Shown here: piece after piece, positions 18,251 through 26,206 of the stretch
Layout of the letters: the number at the start of each line of letters is the position of its first letter
Position numbering within the stretch: the stretch's first letter is position 1
Notes under the pieces: generated by a model
What the model was told of the DNA's origin: nothing
Databases searched by the model: none
Seen by the model: only the letters and a program-made list of their open reading frames with translations
Assembly: GCF_004348345.1 (NCBI RefSeq)
Contig: NZ_SMJZ01000062.1
Coordinates: 1 to 41,794, forward strand
Direction: 5' to 3'
From: Nonomuraea longispora
GTDB taxonomy: Bacteria; Actinomycetota; Actinomycetes; Streptosporangiales; Streptosporangiaceae
DNA length: 41,794 bases
Translations under genes and position numbers: made by a program

Positions 18251-18301
18251 ACTATGCGCTGGCCGGTATCGGCCCGCCACCGCCCTTTCGCCCTGCGAAA
18301 A
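18251..18301 (-). promoter_or_regulatory. Regulon site A and promoter of the peptide-type importer operon
   Basis: On the minus strand TTTTCGCAGGGCGAAA (18286-18301) has perfect TTTCGC/GCGAAA arms. Downstream, CATAGT (18251-18256) is a -10-like hexamer whose centre lies 40 bp from the palindrome centre. The same arrangement recurs at sites B, C and D. An activator bound here would sit near -50 of the importer transcript. Confidence 0.55.
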
Positions 18302-18350
18302 GATTTCACCGGGGGCCGTGACACGGTTGCCGTGACCGGCGCGGACCGGC

Positions 18351-19355
18351 TCATCGGGGCGGGTCGACGCCCAGGAAGCGGTAGGCGTTGTGCCACGTGA
18401 TGTCGGCCAGGGCGGCCTCGGGCAGGTCGAGGGAGCGCAGCGTGCGCCCGGCCGGGTCCTCGCGCTCCATGGCGGGGAAGTCGGAGCCGACGAGCAGCCG
18501 GTCGTGCCCGAGCAGGTCGATGAGATAGCGCAGGGCGCGGCGGTCGAAGACCATCGAGTCGTAGTAGAAGCGGCGGGCGTGGTCGAGCGGCGACGGGCCC
18601 TCGGTGTGCGCGATCGCGCGTTCGGGGACGGGCGGCTCCTCGTTCCAGGTGCCGCTCCAGAAGTACTGCGCGCGGGGGAGCACGAGCGGGAAACCGCCCG
18701 CGGCGTGGCTGAAGGAGACACGCAGGTCCGGGCAGGCCGCGGCGGTGCCGCCGGTGATCAGCGACGCGGCGGCCAGCGCGCCCTCCAGGCCCACGACGTA
18801 CGTGCCCATGGCCGAGCGGGGCAGCCGGTCGGTGGGGGCGGGCATGGCGTGCACGAAGATCGGCAGGTCGAGCCGTTCGGCCTCGGCGAAGAACGGCAGG
18901 AAACGTTCGTCGCCGATGGAGGCGCCCAGGACGTTGGAGGCGATCTCCACGCCGTGCAGGCCCGCCTCGCGTACCGCCTTGAGCTCGGTGGCGGCGGCGT
19001 CCGGGTCCTGCATCGGCACCATGCCGAAGCCGATGAGCCGCCGGGGGTCGGCGGCGCACAGCGTGGCGGTGAACTCGTTGACGTGCCGGGCCAGCGACAG
19101 CCCGTCGGCCGGCGGCAGGTCGTAGCGGAGCAGCGGCGGCATGGGCGTGAGCACCTCGGCGCTGACACCGGAGGCGTCCATCGCCTCGACGCGGCGCTCG
19201 GCGTCGAAGAACACCTCGCGGGCGCGGAACCGGGTGGCGCCGAACACCAGCAGGCGCGCGGTGTCGCCGTCGATCGGCTCCATGCGCGGGAAACATCCGG
19301 GGGCGTCGGCCGGGTAGTCGCGGGGCAGCAGGTGGGCGTGGGCGTCGACAAGCAT
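18351..19355 (-). CDS. ACMSD-like amidohydrolase
   Basis: 334 residues, TIM-barrel metal-dependent hydrolase or decarboxylase. The zinc site is visible as VDAHAH (H6, H8), IFVHAMP, FSHAAGGFP and LVGSDFP (catalytic Asp). This pattern is typical of the aminocarboxymuconate-semialdehyde decarboxylase group, which acts on ring-cleavage or aromatic acid intermediates. ATG 19355 is 17 bp after the alcohol dehydrogenase stop, so the two form an operon. The substrate cannot be read from the sequence. Confidence 0.85.
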   Translation of the reverse strand: MLVDAHAHLLPRDYPADAPGCFPRMEPIDGDTARLLVFGATRFRAREVFFDAERRVEAMDASGVSAEVLTPMPPLLRYDLPPADGLSLARHVNEFTATLCAADPRRLIGFGMVPMQDPDAAATELKAVREAGLHGVEIASNVLGASIGDERFLPFFAEAERLDLPIFVHAMPAPTDRLPRSAMGTYVVGLEGALAAASLITGGTAAACPDLRVSFSHAAGGFPLVLPRAQYFWSGTWNEEPPVPERAIAHTEGPSPLDHARRFYYDSMVFDRRALRYLIDLLGHDRLLVGSDFPAMEREDPAGRTLRSLDLPEAALADITWHNAYRFLGVDPPR

Positions 19356-19372
19356 GGCGAACCTCAGAGACC

Positions 19373-20488
19373 TCAGGAGTGGGGGTGTACCGAGACGTGT
19401 ACGGCGGCCTCACCCGGCACGCCGCCGCCGAGGGTCTCGATGGCGAGGACGGTGTCGTCCAGCCCGAAGGAGTGGGTGTGCAGCTTCTCCAGGGGATGGC
19501 GGCGCGACTCGATGATGCCGATCGCCTCGCGGTAGGCACGGTGGTCCACGCCGAACGCGCCGACGACGGTGAGGGCGCGATTGATGATCAGATCGGTGCG
19601 CAGCGGGATCTCGCGGCGGCCCTTGAGCCCGGCCAGCACCACCCGGCCGCCGTGCCGCGCCGACAGCAGCGCGTCCGTGACCGGCCCCGCGGCCATGGGG
19701 GTGAGCTCCAGCACGACGTCGGCCAGTTCGCCGCCGGTGATCTCGCGTACCCGCTCCACGGTGTCCTCGGCCTGCTCGCCGTCGACGACGATCGTGTGGT
19801 CGGCTCCGAACTCGCGGGCCAGGGCCAGCTTGTGGGCGTCCGGCTCCAGGCCGGTGACGATGATCGTGCCGGCGCCGGCCGCCCGCGCCGCGATGACGGC
19901 GGACAGGCCGCGCTGCCCGGCCCCGAGCACCAGCAAGGTGTCGCCGAGCCCCACGCCGCCCAGATGACAGGCCCAGCGCACGCCCGCGCCGAGGGGGTTG
20001 AACATGGCGGCCACCTCGGCGGGGAGGGCCGGGTCGATGGGGTGCAGGATCGTGTGGGGCGACAGGTACATGTACTCGGCGAACCCGCCCCAGAGCGACG
20101 GCGCCACGTCCAGCGACGCCACTCCGTGGCCCGGCCTGCGGTTGGGGCACGACTGGTAGTGCCCGGTCAGGCACCGGCGACAGGCGTGGCACGGAATGAT
20201 GATCTCGACGGCCACCCGGTCGCCGGGCTTGACGCCCCACCGTTCGGCGGCCCGCTCGCCGACCTCCTCGACGATGCCCATCGGCTCGTGGCCGGGCACG
20301 AACGGCTTCGGGTTCTCCTGGTCCATCGACCCGAGGTGCCCCCTGAAGATCTCGACGTCGCTGCCGCAGATGCCGTTGGCCTCCACGCGCAGCAGTCCGT
20401 CGTCCTCGCCGATCCGCGGACGGGGGAACTCGCGCACCTCGATCTTGTTGGGGGCGATCTGCACTGCCGCGCGTACCGTGTCTGCCAT
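19373..20488 (-). CDS. Zinc-dependent alcohol dehydrogenase (MDR family)
   Basis: 371 residues. Catalytic zinc ligands C41 and H67-E68 (NGICGSD, GHEPMG) and the four structural-zinc cysteines C100, C103, C106 and C114 are all present. A Rossmann GAGQRG motif follows. It oxidises an alcohol, or reduces an aldehyde, with NAD(P). First gene of the leftward pair with the ACMSD-like gene and divergent from the CoA ligase; operator site B lies upstream. Confidence 0.9.
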   Translation of the reverse strand: MADTVRAAVQIAPNKIEVREFPRPRIGEDDGLLRVEANGICGSDVEIFRGHLGSMDQENPKPFVPGHEPMGIVEEVGERAAERWGVKPGDRVAVEIIIPCHACRRCLTGHYQSCPNRRPGHGVASLDVAPSLWGGFAEYMYLSPHTILHPIDPALPAEVAAMFNPLGAGVRWACHLGGVGLGDTLLVLGAGQRGLSAVIAARAAGAGTIIVTGLEPDAHKLALAREFGADHTIVVDGEQAEDTVERVREITGGELADVVLELTPMAAGPVTDALLSARHGGRVVLAGLKGRREIPLRTDLIINRALTVVGAFGVDHRAYREAIGIIESRRHPLEKLHTHSFGLDDTVLAIETLGGGVPGEAAVHVSVHPHS

Positions 20489-20524
20489 CGAATGCGGGCC
20501 TCTCTCCTGGCGGGTTTCGCTGCC

Positions 20525-20575
20525 AGGATGTCGGCGACGGCAGGGGAATGCGACGAGGATTTCACGTCACGGAAA
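20525..20575 (-). promoter_or_regulatory. Regulon site B, alcohol dehydrogenase promoter
   Basis: The minus strand reads TTTCCGTGACGTGAAA (20560-20575). It matches site C at 14 of 16 positions. A -10-like CATCCT (20525-20530) is centred 40 bp downstream, ahead of the alcohol dehydrogenase start at 20488. This lies in the 324-bp divergent region 20489-20812, which also holds site C and a small palindrome CCTTCG-ct-CGAAGG (20676-20689). Confidence 0.55.
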
Positions 20576-20610
20576 GCAATCATGCGCGCTGTTCACAGGC
20601 GTGCATTTGC

Positions 20611-20662
20611 TTTCCGCGACGCGAAAGTCAGGTGGCCCGTCATCCGGCCCGCTGGGCATAGT
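20611..20662 (+). promoter_or_regulatory. Regulon site C, CoA-ligase promoter
   Basis: TTTCCGCGACGCGAAA (20611-20626) is the cleanest copy of the shared palindrome. CATAGT (20657-20662), identical to the hexamer at site A, is centred 41 bp downstream and precedes the acyl-CoA ligase gene. Confidence 0.55.
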
Positions 20663-20812
20663 GAAGCACCGCTGACCTTCGCTCGAAGGCATCGCCTCGA
20701 CTCCGACTCATGCGCCGCGGCCGCTTCGCCACGGCTTCGTGGCGCGGGGCACCGTGAGTGCTTCCGCCGCCCATCCGAGCACCGGCACTCCCACCTCCCG
20801 GAAGGACGATCA

Positions 20813-22102
20813 GTGATCAAACCCGGCTTCGTCGCGGCAGAGGACCGAGAGACCGTCACCGCGATGCTCCGCGCGCAGCTCGCCGGGCTGCCCGCGCGCT
20901 CTCCGTTCTACGCCGACCTGTTTGCCGGGCACGGAGTCGACACGGCGGCGCTGGTCACCCTCGACGACCTGCGCAAACTGCCTTTCACGGACAAACAGCT
21001 GCTGCGCGAATCTCAGGCCGGTTCGCCCCCGCTCGGGCGGCACGCGGGCGCGGACATGGCCGACGTGATCCGCGTCCACGCCTCCACCGGCACGACCGGC
21101 AAGCCGAGCTGGGTGGGCGTGACCCGGCGTGACTCCGAAACGTGGACGGAGATGGTGGCCCGCGCGTTCATGACCATGGGCGCGCGGCGCGAGGACGTCG
21201 TGCTGCACGGCTCGGGGCTGACGTTGTTCGTGGGCGGGCTGCCGATCAGGGACGCGCTGGAACGCATCGGCTGCACGATGGTCCCCATCGGCACCGGGGC
21301 GTCGGACAAGGCGGTGCAGGCACTGGAGTCCCTGGGCGTCACCGCGCTGCACGCCACCCCCTCGTACGTGCGCTACCTGGCCGAATACGTACGCAAGCTG
21401 GGACGTGACCCCAGGGAGTTCGGCATCACCAAGATCTTCGTGGGGGGCGAGCCCGGCGGCGGGGAGCCCGCGTTCCAGCAGCGCATGGAGGAGGAGTGGG
21501 GCGCCCGCGTCACCGAGGGGCTGGGCAACGCGGACATGGCGCCGGTGTTGTTCGCCGAGCCTCCGGGCGCCGGCGGCATGCGGTTCACCGGTGGCCGGCA
21601 CGTGGTGGTGGAGCTCATCGACCCGGACACGGGGGAGCCGATCGACCCCGAGCCGGGCGCCACGGGCGAGCTCGTCTACACCTCGGTGGACCGCGAGTGC
21701 TGCCCGCTCGTCCGGTTCCGTACGCGGGACCGGGTGCTGGTGACGGGGCTCGCCGGCGACGGCGCGCCGCTCATCCGGTGCGTGGGGCGTACCGACGACA
21801 TGCTGATCGTGCTGGGGGTCAACGTGTTCCCCACCGCGATCCGTGATCTGGCGCAGACCCTGCATCCCCGGACGAACGGCGTGGTCCAGGTCGTCCTGCC
21901 CGGCCCTGGACCGCGGGTGGAGCCGCCGCTGCGGGTCGACGTGGAGCTCGGCGAGGAACCGTGCGACCAGGAGCGGCTGCGGCAGGAGATCGAGGAGCTG
22001 ATCAGGGCCCGGCTGACCGTGCGGGCGACTGTCGTGCTCGTGCCGCCGGGCTCGCTGGAGCGTACGGAGATGAAGTCCCGCCTGACCCGGATCGCCGGCT
22101 GA
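20813..22102 (+). CDS. Phenylacetate-CoA ligase-like AMP-dependent ligase
   Basis: 429 residues, the normal PaaK length. The adenylation motif STGTTGKPSWVGVT, the GEPGG loop, the RFRTRD hinge region and a C-terminal PaaK-type domain (GRTDDMLIVLGVNVFPTAI) are visible. It would activate an aromatic or other carboxylic acid to its CoA thioester in the cytoplasm. GTG 20813 follows GGAAGGA; the longer open frame upstream is not coding. It is followed after 50 bp by an SDR gene. Confidence 0.88.
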   Translation: MIKPGFVAAEDRETVTAMLRAQLAGLPARSPFYADLFAGHGVDTAALVTLDDLRKLPFTDKQLLRESQAGSPPLGRHAGADMADVIRVHASTGTTGKPSWVGVTRRDSETWTEMVARAFMTMGARREDVVLHGSGLTLFVGGLPIRDALERIGCTMVPIGTGASDKAVQALESLGVTALHATPSYVRYLAEYVRKLGRDPREFGITKIFVGGEPGGGEPAFQQRMEEEWGARVTEGLGNADMAPVLFAEPPGAGGMRFTGGRHVVVELIDPDTGEPIDPEPGATGELVYTSVDRECCPLVRFRTRDRVLVTGLAGDGAPLIRCVGRTDDMLIVLGVNVFPTAIRDLAQTLHPRTNGVVQVVLPGPGPRVEPPLRVDVELGEEPCDQERLRQEIEELIRARLTVRATVVLVPPGSLERTEMKSRLTRIAG

Positions 22103-22152
22103 CGGCCCGGCCGCGGGCGGGCCGGTCAGGCACACCAGGATAGGAGCAGGCA

Positions 22153-22992
22153 ATGTCAGACGACCCGATGATCGACCCCTTCGCCGACGCGGGGCACCGG
22201 TGGATGACCGGACGCACCGCGCTGGTCACCGGGGGCGGCCAGAACACCTCCTACCCGGGTGTCGGGTACGCCATCTGCCGGGTGCTGGCCAGGCACGGCG
22301 CGCGGGTCGCCGTGCTCGACAGGAACGCGGAGGCCGCCGAGCGCACGGTGAAGCTGATCGCGGAGGACGGCGGTGAGGCGATCTCCGTGATCGCCGACGT
22401 GACCGACGACCGGGCCTGCGCGAGTGCGGTCGCCGAGGTGGTCGACCGCCTGGGCGCTCTCGACACGGTGGTCAACAACGTCGCGGCGGGCGACCGGAGC
22501 GGGCTGTTCGACACCACTCCCGAGCACTACGACCGGCTGATGGACATCAACCTCAAGTCCGCGTGGTCGATCACCCGGCACGCCGTCCCCGTGCTGCCGC
22601 GCGGCAGCTCCATCGTGAACATCTCGTCCGTCGGGGCGCGCAGGCGCGGGCCCGGACTGGTCTACTGCGTGGCCAAGGCCGCCATGGAGAACATGACCGA
22701 GGGCGCGGCGACCACGCTCGGGCCGCAGGGCATCCGCGTCAACTGCGTCGCGGTCGGCGCCATCTACGGGGCGTTCGCCGCGAAGGGCCCCATGACCCAG
22801 GAGATGCGCGAACAGCGCCGCGAGGGCACCTCGCTGAAGACCGAGGGCACCTCCTGGGACATCGCCCACGCCGCGCTGTTCCTGCTGAGCGACCGGGCCC
22901 GGTGGATATCCGGGCACATCATGCCGGTCGAGGGCGGCCCCCCGCACCGCTACTCGACCGAGCCGATCACCTCCGTGCCGTTGGGGGAGTGA
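22153..22992 (+). CDS. SDR oxidoreductase, copy 1
   Basis: 279 residues, classical short-chain dehydrogenase. Cofactor loop TGGGQNTSYPGVGYAI, D56 after the second beta strand (favouring NAD), catalytic N133, S158 or S159, Y171 and K175 (YCVAK). The N-terminal extension MSDDPMIDPFADAG and the total length are shared with a second SDR at 26207-27046; the two align without gaps at roughly 65% identity. Start ATG 22153 sits in a 15-nt stretch identical to that of the FAH gene. It probably acts on the product of the CoA ligase. Confidence 0.9.
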   Translation: MSDDPMIDPFADAGHRWMTGRTALVTGGGQNTSYPGVGYAICRVLARHGARVAVLDRNAEAAERTVKLIAEDGGEAISVIADVTDDRACASAVAEVVDRLGALDTVVNNVAAGDRSGLFDTTPEHYDRLMDINLKSAWSITRHAVPVLPRGSSIVNISSVGARRRGPGLVYCVAKAAMENMTEGAATTLGPQGIRVNCVAVGAIYGAFAAKGPMTQEMREQRREGTSLKTEGTSWDIAHAALFLLSDRARWISGHIMPVEGGPPHRYSTEPITSVPLGE

Positions 22993-23010
22993 CCGGCCGC
23001 GTACGGGACC

Positions 23011-23033
23011 GGCCCGCGTCAGGGGAGCGGGCC
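23011..23033. terminator. Hairpin between convergent SDR and IclR genes
   Basis: GGCCCGC (23011-23017) pairs with GCGGGCC (23027-23033) over a 9-nt loop in the 72-bp convergent gap. Confidence 0.4.
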
Positions 23034-23064
23034 GTTCCCGGCGCGTTCGCGTGAGGCGCGCCGC

Positions 23065-23919
23065 TCAGGAGCCCACGGCGCTGGAGTACTTCACCTCGCG
23101 CACCTGCCAGTGCGCGGTCTGGCGCGGCACCCCGGCGTCGGCGACGGCCGAGGGCGCTCCGAGCGCGCGCGAGATGCTGCGGGAGGTCGCGGCGAGCGCG
23201 GGCACCAGGGAGTGCGGGGACGGCGAGCCGAGCGGCACGGTGATGCCGACCGCAGCCACGACGCGGTCGCGCGGGCCGCGGATGGGGACGGCGACGGCCA
23301 TAACGTCGTAGGTGAGCTGGCTCTGCACGATGGCGACGCCCGACTTGCGCACCTCGGCCAGGAAGTGCCGCAGCGCGTCGGGGTCGGTGAGCGTGTGGTC
23401 GGTGTAGCGGCGCAGCTTGGAGGCGAGCACCTCCTCCTGGAACTCCTGGGAGGAGTGGGCGAGCAGCACCAGCCCGGTGCCGGTCGCGTGCATGGGCCAG
23501 CGCCCGCCGAGCCGGCTCGGCACGGGGACGGTGTCGCGGGCGCGCAACGACTCGACGTAGATGACGTCGTGCCCTTCCGGCACGCCGAGGTGGATGTTAC
23601 CCCGGGTGGCGTGCTGCAGGTCGTGCAGGTACGGCAGCGCGATCTCCCGCAGCTGGCCGCCCTGCGGCGCCAGGGTGCCGAGCTCCAGGATGCGCAGGCC
23701 GATGCTGTACTTGCCGTCGCTGTGCCGGGACAGAGCACCCCAGCGGCGTAGTTCGTTGAGCAGCCGATGGGTCGTGCTGAGCGTGAGGCCGGTCCTGCGG
23801 CTGATGTCGCTGAGGGACAGCGCCAGGTTCTCGGTGTCGAAGACGCCGAGAATGGAGAGCACGCGCTGGGCCGATGTCAGGCGATGGGGTTCGAGAGATT
23901 TGTCTGCCAGGACAGTCAC
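23065..23919 (-). CDS. IclR-family transcriptional regulator
   Basis: 284 residues. Winged-helix domain about 12-75 (SAQRVLSILGVFDTENLALS, ISRRTGLTLSTTHRLLNELR), then the IclR effector domain (GNIHLGVPEGHDVIYVESL, MHATGTGLVLLA, VAVPIRG). Such proteins often activate aromatic or acid catabolism genes as tetramers on palindromes. GTG 23919 follows AGGTGA; an in-frame TTG one codon earlier is less likely. It lies in the middle of the island, divergent from the CPDC/CGSC cassette, and is the obvious candidate to read the shared 16-bp palindromes. Confidence 0.9.
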   Translation of the reverse strand: MTVLADKSLEPHRLTSAQRVLSILGVFDTENLALSLSDISRRTGLTLSTTHRLLNELRRWGALSRHSDGKYSIGLRILELGTLAPQGGQLREIALPYLHDLQHATRGNIHLGVPEGHDVIYVESLRARDTVPVPSRLGGRWPMHATGTGLVLLAHSSQEFQEEVLASKLRRYTDHTLTDPDALRHFLAEVRKSGVAIVQSQLTYDVMAVAVPIRGPRDRVVAAVGITVPLGSPSPHSLVPALAATSRSISRALGAPSAVADAGVPRQTAHWQVREVKYSSAVGS

Positions 23920-23944
23920 CAATTCACCTGCCTGTCCGTATGAC

Positions 23945-23980
23945 GTGACCTAGGTTACATGGGCGTAAACCAGGCTACAT
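23945..23980 (-). promoter_or_regulatory. Two 16-bp direct repeats in the IclR promoter region
   Basis: On the minus strand ATGTAGCCTGGTTTAC and ATGTAACCTAGGTCAC are 12 of 16 identical and exactly 20 bp apart (two helical turns). The proximal copy contains the palindrome ACCTAGGT. They lie 26-61 bp before the IclR start and differ from the shared regulon palindrome. This could be autoregulation or a second regulator. Confidence 0.45.
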
Positions 23981-24024
23981 AAACGGACAGCCTTTCGATA
24001 GTAGAACAAATTGGGCGAAAATCC

Positions 24025-24041
24025 CTTCCGCTGGACGGAAA
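24025..24041. promoter_or_regulatory. Possible auxiliary site E
   Basis: CTTCCGCTGGACGGAAA has TTCCG/CGGAA arms with a one-base longer spacer than sites A-D. It lies in the 304-bp divergent region (23920-24223) between IclR and the cassette, about 70 bp from site D. No -10 hexamer is well placed for it. Confidence 0.3.
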
Positions 24042-24095
24042 GGGGGCTTCCCTCTCGAACGACAAACAGGGCATGCGGACGAAATGCAACTAGCC

Positions 24096-24146
24096 CTTCC
24101 GTGTCACGAAAGTCGAGATTTCATCTGAGATGCCACGGTCTACATT
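24096..24146 (+). promoter_or_regulatory. Regulon site D, promoter of the CPDC/CGSC cassette
   Basis: CTTCCGTGTCACGAAA (24096-24111) matches site C at 12 of 16 positions, plus the same GTC just beyond. TACATT (24141-24146) is a good -10 hexamer centred 40 bp downstream, with a poor -35 sequence, as expected for an activated promoter. The cassette starts at 24224. Confidence 0.55.
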
Positions 24147-24223
24147 GCTCTGAGCAGGGTCGTAGTCGCACCCGGTCACCCCGCCGGACGTTCCCCGCGG
24201 CCCCGATCACGAGTGAGGCGAAG

Positions 24224-24466
24224 ATGCGCGACGAAACACGCCTGGAGCAGATCCGGTCCACCCTGGCCGTCGACGGCTACCAGCTGACCGTCGAGGAGGC
24301 GGGCCCCGGCTTCGACGTGCGGATCACCGCCGGAGCCGGAAGCTGCCCCGACTGCCTGGTCCCCAAGAACATGATGGTGAGCATGCTGGCGCCGATCCTC
24401 GGCGTGGGGCCCGACGGCATCCGGCTCTCCTATCCCGGCGACGTCGCTCCGGCGAACCACGCCTGA
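24224..24466 (+). CDS. Small CPDC-motif protein, NifU C-domain-like
   Basis: 80 residues. The order of elements (LAVDGYQLTVEE, FDVRIT, then GSCPDCLVP with C41 and C44, then a hydrophobic helix MVSMLAPILGV) resembles the small CxxC NifU C-terminal domain that carries an iron-sulfur cluster or a redox pair. This is a resemblance, not a firm assignment. ATG 24224 follows GTGAGG; the open frame begins 213 bp earlier, but that part overlaps site D and the promoter and reads as arginine-rich shadow. First gene of a cassette with the CGSC protein, 35 bp upstream of it. Confidence 0.7.
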   Translation: MRDETRLEQIRSTLAVDGYQLTVEEAGPGFDVRITAGAGSCPDCLVPKNMMVSMLAPILGVGPDGIRLSYPGDVAPANHA

Positions 24467-24501
24467 TGAGGGGCCACGAGCCGAGAAGAGGTGCCTGAGG
24501 G

Positions 24502-25041
24502 ATGCTCGACCGAATCCTTGACCCGACCGGCCTGTCAGTACGGCCCGCGAACGTGGCGGTGCCCGCGAGAAGGCTGCCGAGTCTGGCCGGCGCCCGCGTC
24601 GGATTGTTGAACAATACCAAGCGGAACGCCGCGCAGCTGCTGACCGAGCTCGGCGACCTGCTCCGTGACCGTTACGGCGCGGTGGTGACGATCCAGCGCA
24701 CCAAGCCGCATGTCGCCTTCCCGGTGGACGAGCCGACGCTCAAGGAGATCGCCGCCGTCAGCGACGTGGTGATCACCGGCGTGGGCGACTGCGGGTCGTG
24801 CAGCGCGTCAGCGGCGGCCGACGGCATCGCCTTCGAACGGGTGGGCGTCCCGGCCGCGGTGATCGTCAGCGACGCGTTCGAGGTGACCGCGCGGGCGATG
24901 GCCGGCGTGCACGGCGACGAGAACTTCGAGATCCTGCTGACCCCGCACCCGGTGGCCGTGCTCAACGAGGAGCAGATCGCCGAACGCGCCACCCAGCTGG
25001 TCGCCGACGTGGCCGGCCGGGTCTGCGAGCCCGCCCGATGA
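24502..25041 (+). CDS. UGSC-family protein, cysteine (CGSC) form
   Basis: 179 residues. The motif GVGDCGSCS (C97-G98-S99-C100) follows a hydrophobic strand VVITG, the position occupied by U-G-S-C in the UGSC (seleno)protein family. Here cysteine replaces selenocysteine, so no SECIS element is needed. A CxxC after a beta strand suggests a thiol-disulfide or thiol-addition oxidoreductase; the chemistry of the family is not established as far as I know. There is a Rossmann-like beginning (ARVGLLNNTKRNA) and no signal peptide, so it is cytoplasmic. The stop overlaps the next start (ATGA), so the two are translationally coupled. Confidence 0.75.
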   Translation: MLDRILDPTGLSVRPANVAVPARRLPSLAGARVGLLNNTKRNAAQLLTELGDLLRDRYGAVVTIQRTKPHVAFPVDEPTLKEIAAVSDVVITGVGDCGSCSASAAADGIAFERVGVPAAVIVSDAFEVTARAMAGVHGDENFEILLTPHPVAVLNEEQIAERATQLVADVAGRVCEPAR

Positions 25042-26129
25042 CCGGCGGCACCCTCGACGCCCAGGTCACCGACCCTCTGGACGGCGCGCACAGGTCCATC
25101 GAGTACATGTACGACCAGGGCTGGACCGACGGCCTGCCCGTCGTGCCGGCGACGCGCGAACTGGTCGACACGTTCCTCGCCACCACGTCACGGCCCGCCG
25201 ACGAGGTCATCGGCCGGCTCGACCACCTCAAACGGGAGGTCTCGGTCGAGCTGGCCGCCATCAACGCGGCGATGGCGGGCTGCCGGCCCGAATACTTCCC
25301 TGTGGTGCTGGCCGCCTGGGACGCGCTGATGGCCGAACGCTCCACCGTGGGCGGCGGCTGGCAGAGCACCAGCGGCCCCGCGCCGCTCATCGTGGTCAAC
25401 GGCCCGGTACGCCGGCGGCTGGGTTTCAACGCCACCGGCGGCGTGTTCGGGCCCGGCTTCCGCGCCAACGCCACCGTGGCCAGGGCGATCGGGCTGATCG
25501 TGCGCAACGGGCTCGGCGTGGTGCCGCACGTGCTGGAGCAGGCGACCCAGGGCGTCCCCGGACGGTGGGCGATGTGCGTCGCCGAGAACGAGGAGGAAAG
25601 CCCGTGGGAGCCGCTCTCGGTGGACGGCGGGGTGGCCGCCGGCGTCGACGCCGTCTCCACGACCCTGCTCAGGACCAGTGAGTTCGTCGACAACCGGCAC
25701 ACCGACGACCCCGAGGCGCTGCTCGGCGACTTCGCCGACACGATCTCGCGTACCGGTAGCTGGATCTTCCGCCACGCCAGCGCGGGCGTGGTCTTCTGCC
25801 CGGAGCACGCCCAGATGCTGGCCGCGGCCGGAATGAGCAAGGCCGACGTGCGCGACTGGCTGATCGAGCGCTGCGGGCGGTCCGAGGCCGACCTGGCCAG
25901 GGCCGGCAAGAACCACGTGCACGGCAACGTCCGGCGCCAGAGCGACGACGGCGAGCCCGGCGCCTTCCACCGGTACTTCGCCGACGGCGCGCCCAAGAAC
26001 CTGCCGATCGTCGTGGCGGGGGCCCGCAACGCCGGGATCTCCATGGTGGTCCGGGTGTTCTCCAACTGGTCCGGCATCTCGGCCAGGGTCGAACCACCCC
26101 GCGACGGCGCGGCGCCTGCGGCCCCATGA
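25038..26129 (+). CDS. Unrecognised protein with GWTDGLPVVP motif, partner of the CGSC protein
   Basis: 363 residues, soluble. Conserved-looking blocks are GWTDGLPVVPAT (about 28-39), AAINAAMAGCRPEYFPVVLAA (about 73-93, including C82), GPVRRRLGFNATGGVFGPGF, and near the C terminus PIVVAGARNAGISMVV. I recognise this as a protein that accompanies UGSC-family genes but know no function for it. The ATG at 25038 overlaps the CGSC stop by 4 bp, which fixes the start; the earlier open frame is shadow. The next gene begins with a 4-bp overlap or, more likely, 77 bp downstream. Strict coupling suggests a complex with the CGSC protein. Confidence 0.7.
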   Translation: MTGGTLDAQVTDPLDGAHRSIEYMYDQGWTDGLPVVPATRELVDTFLATTSRPADEVIGRLDHLKREVSVELAAINAAMAGCRPEYFPVVLAAWDALMAERSTVGGGWQSTSGPAPLIVVNGPVRRRLGFNATGGVFGPGFRANATVARAIGLIVRNGLGVVPHVLEQATQGVPGRWAMCVAENEEESPWEPLSVDGGVAAGVDAVSTTLLRTSEFVDNRHTDDPEALLGDFADTISRTGSWIFRHASAGVVFCPEHAQMLAAAGMSKADVRDWLIERCGRSEADLARAGKNHVHGNVRRQSDDGEPGAFHRYFADGAPKNLPIVVAGARNAGISMVVRVFSNWSGISARVEPPRDGAAPAAP

Positions 26130-26206
26130 AGCGCACGACCCCGGCCCCGGACCTTCCGCGCGGTCCCGGGGGCTCGTGGCAGGGCCGTTCGACAGGGGAG
26201 GAGCTC

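Noticed and set aside
24011..24223. N-terminal extension of the CPDC protein
   Set aside because: It overlaps operator site D and the -10 hexamer and reads as arginine-rich shadow; ATG 24224 has a GTGAGG site.
23920..24223. Riboswitch or small RNA in the IclR/cassette divergent region
   Set aside because: The structure seen there is explained by operator palindromes; no known riboswitch core was recognised.
24502..25041. In-frame selenocysteine in the UGSC-family protein
   Set aside because: The position holds TGC (cysteine) codons, with no TGA in frame before the stop.
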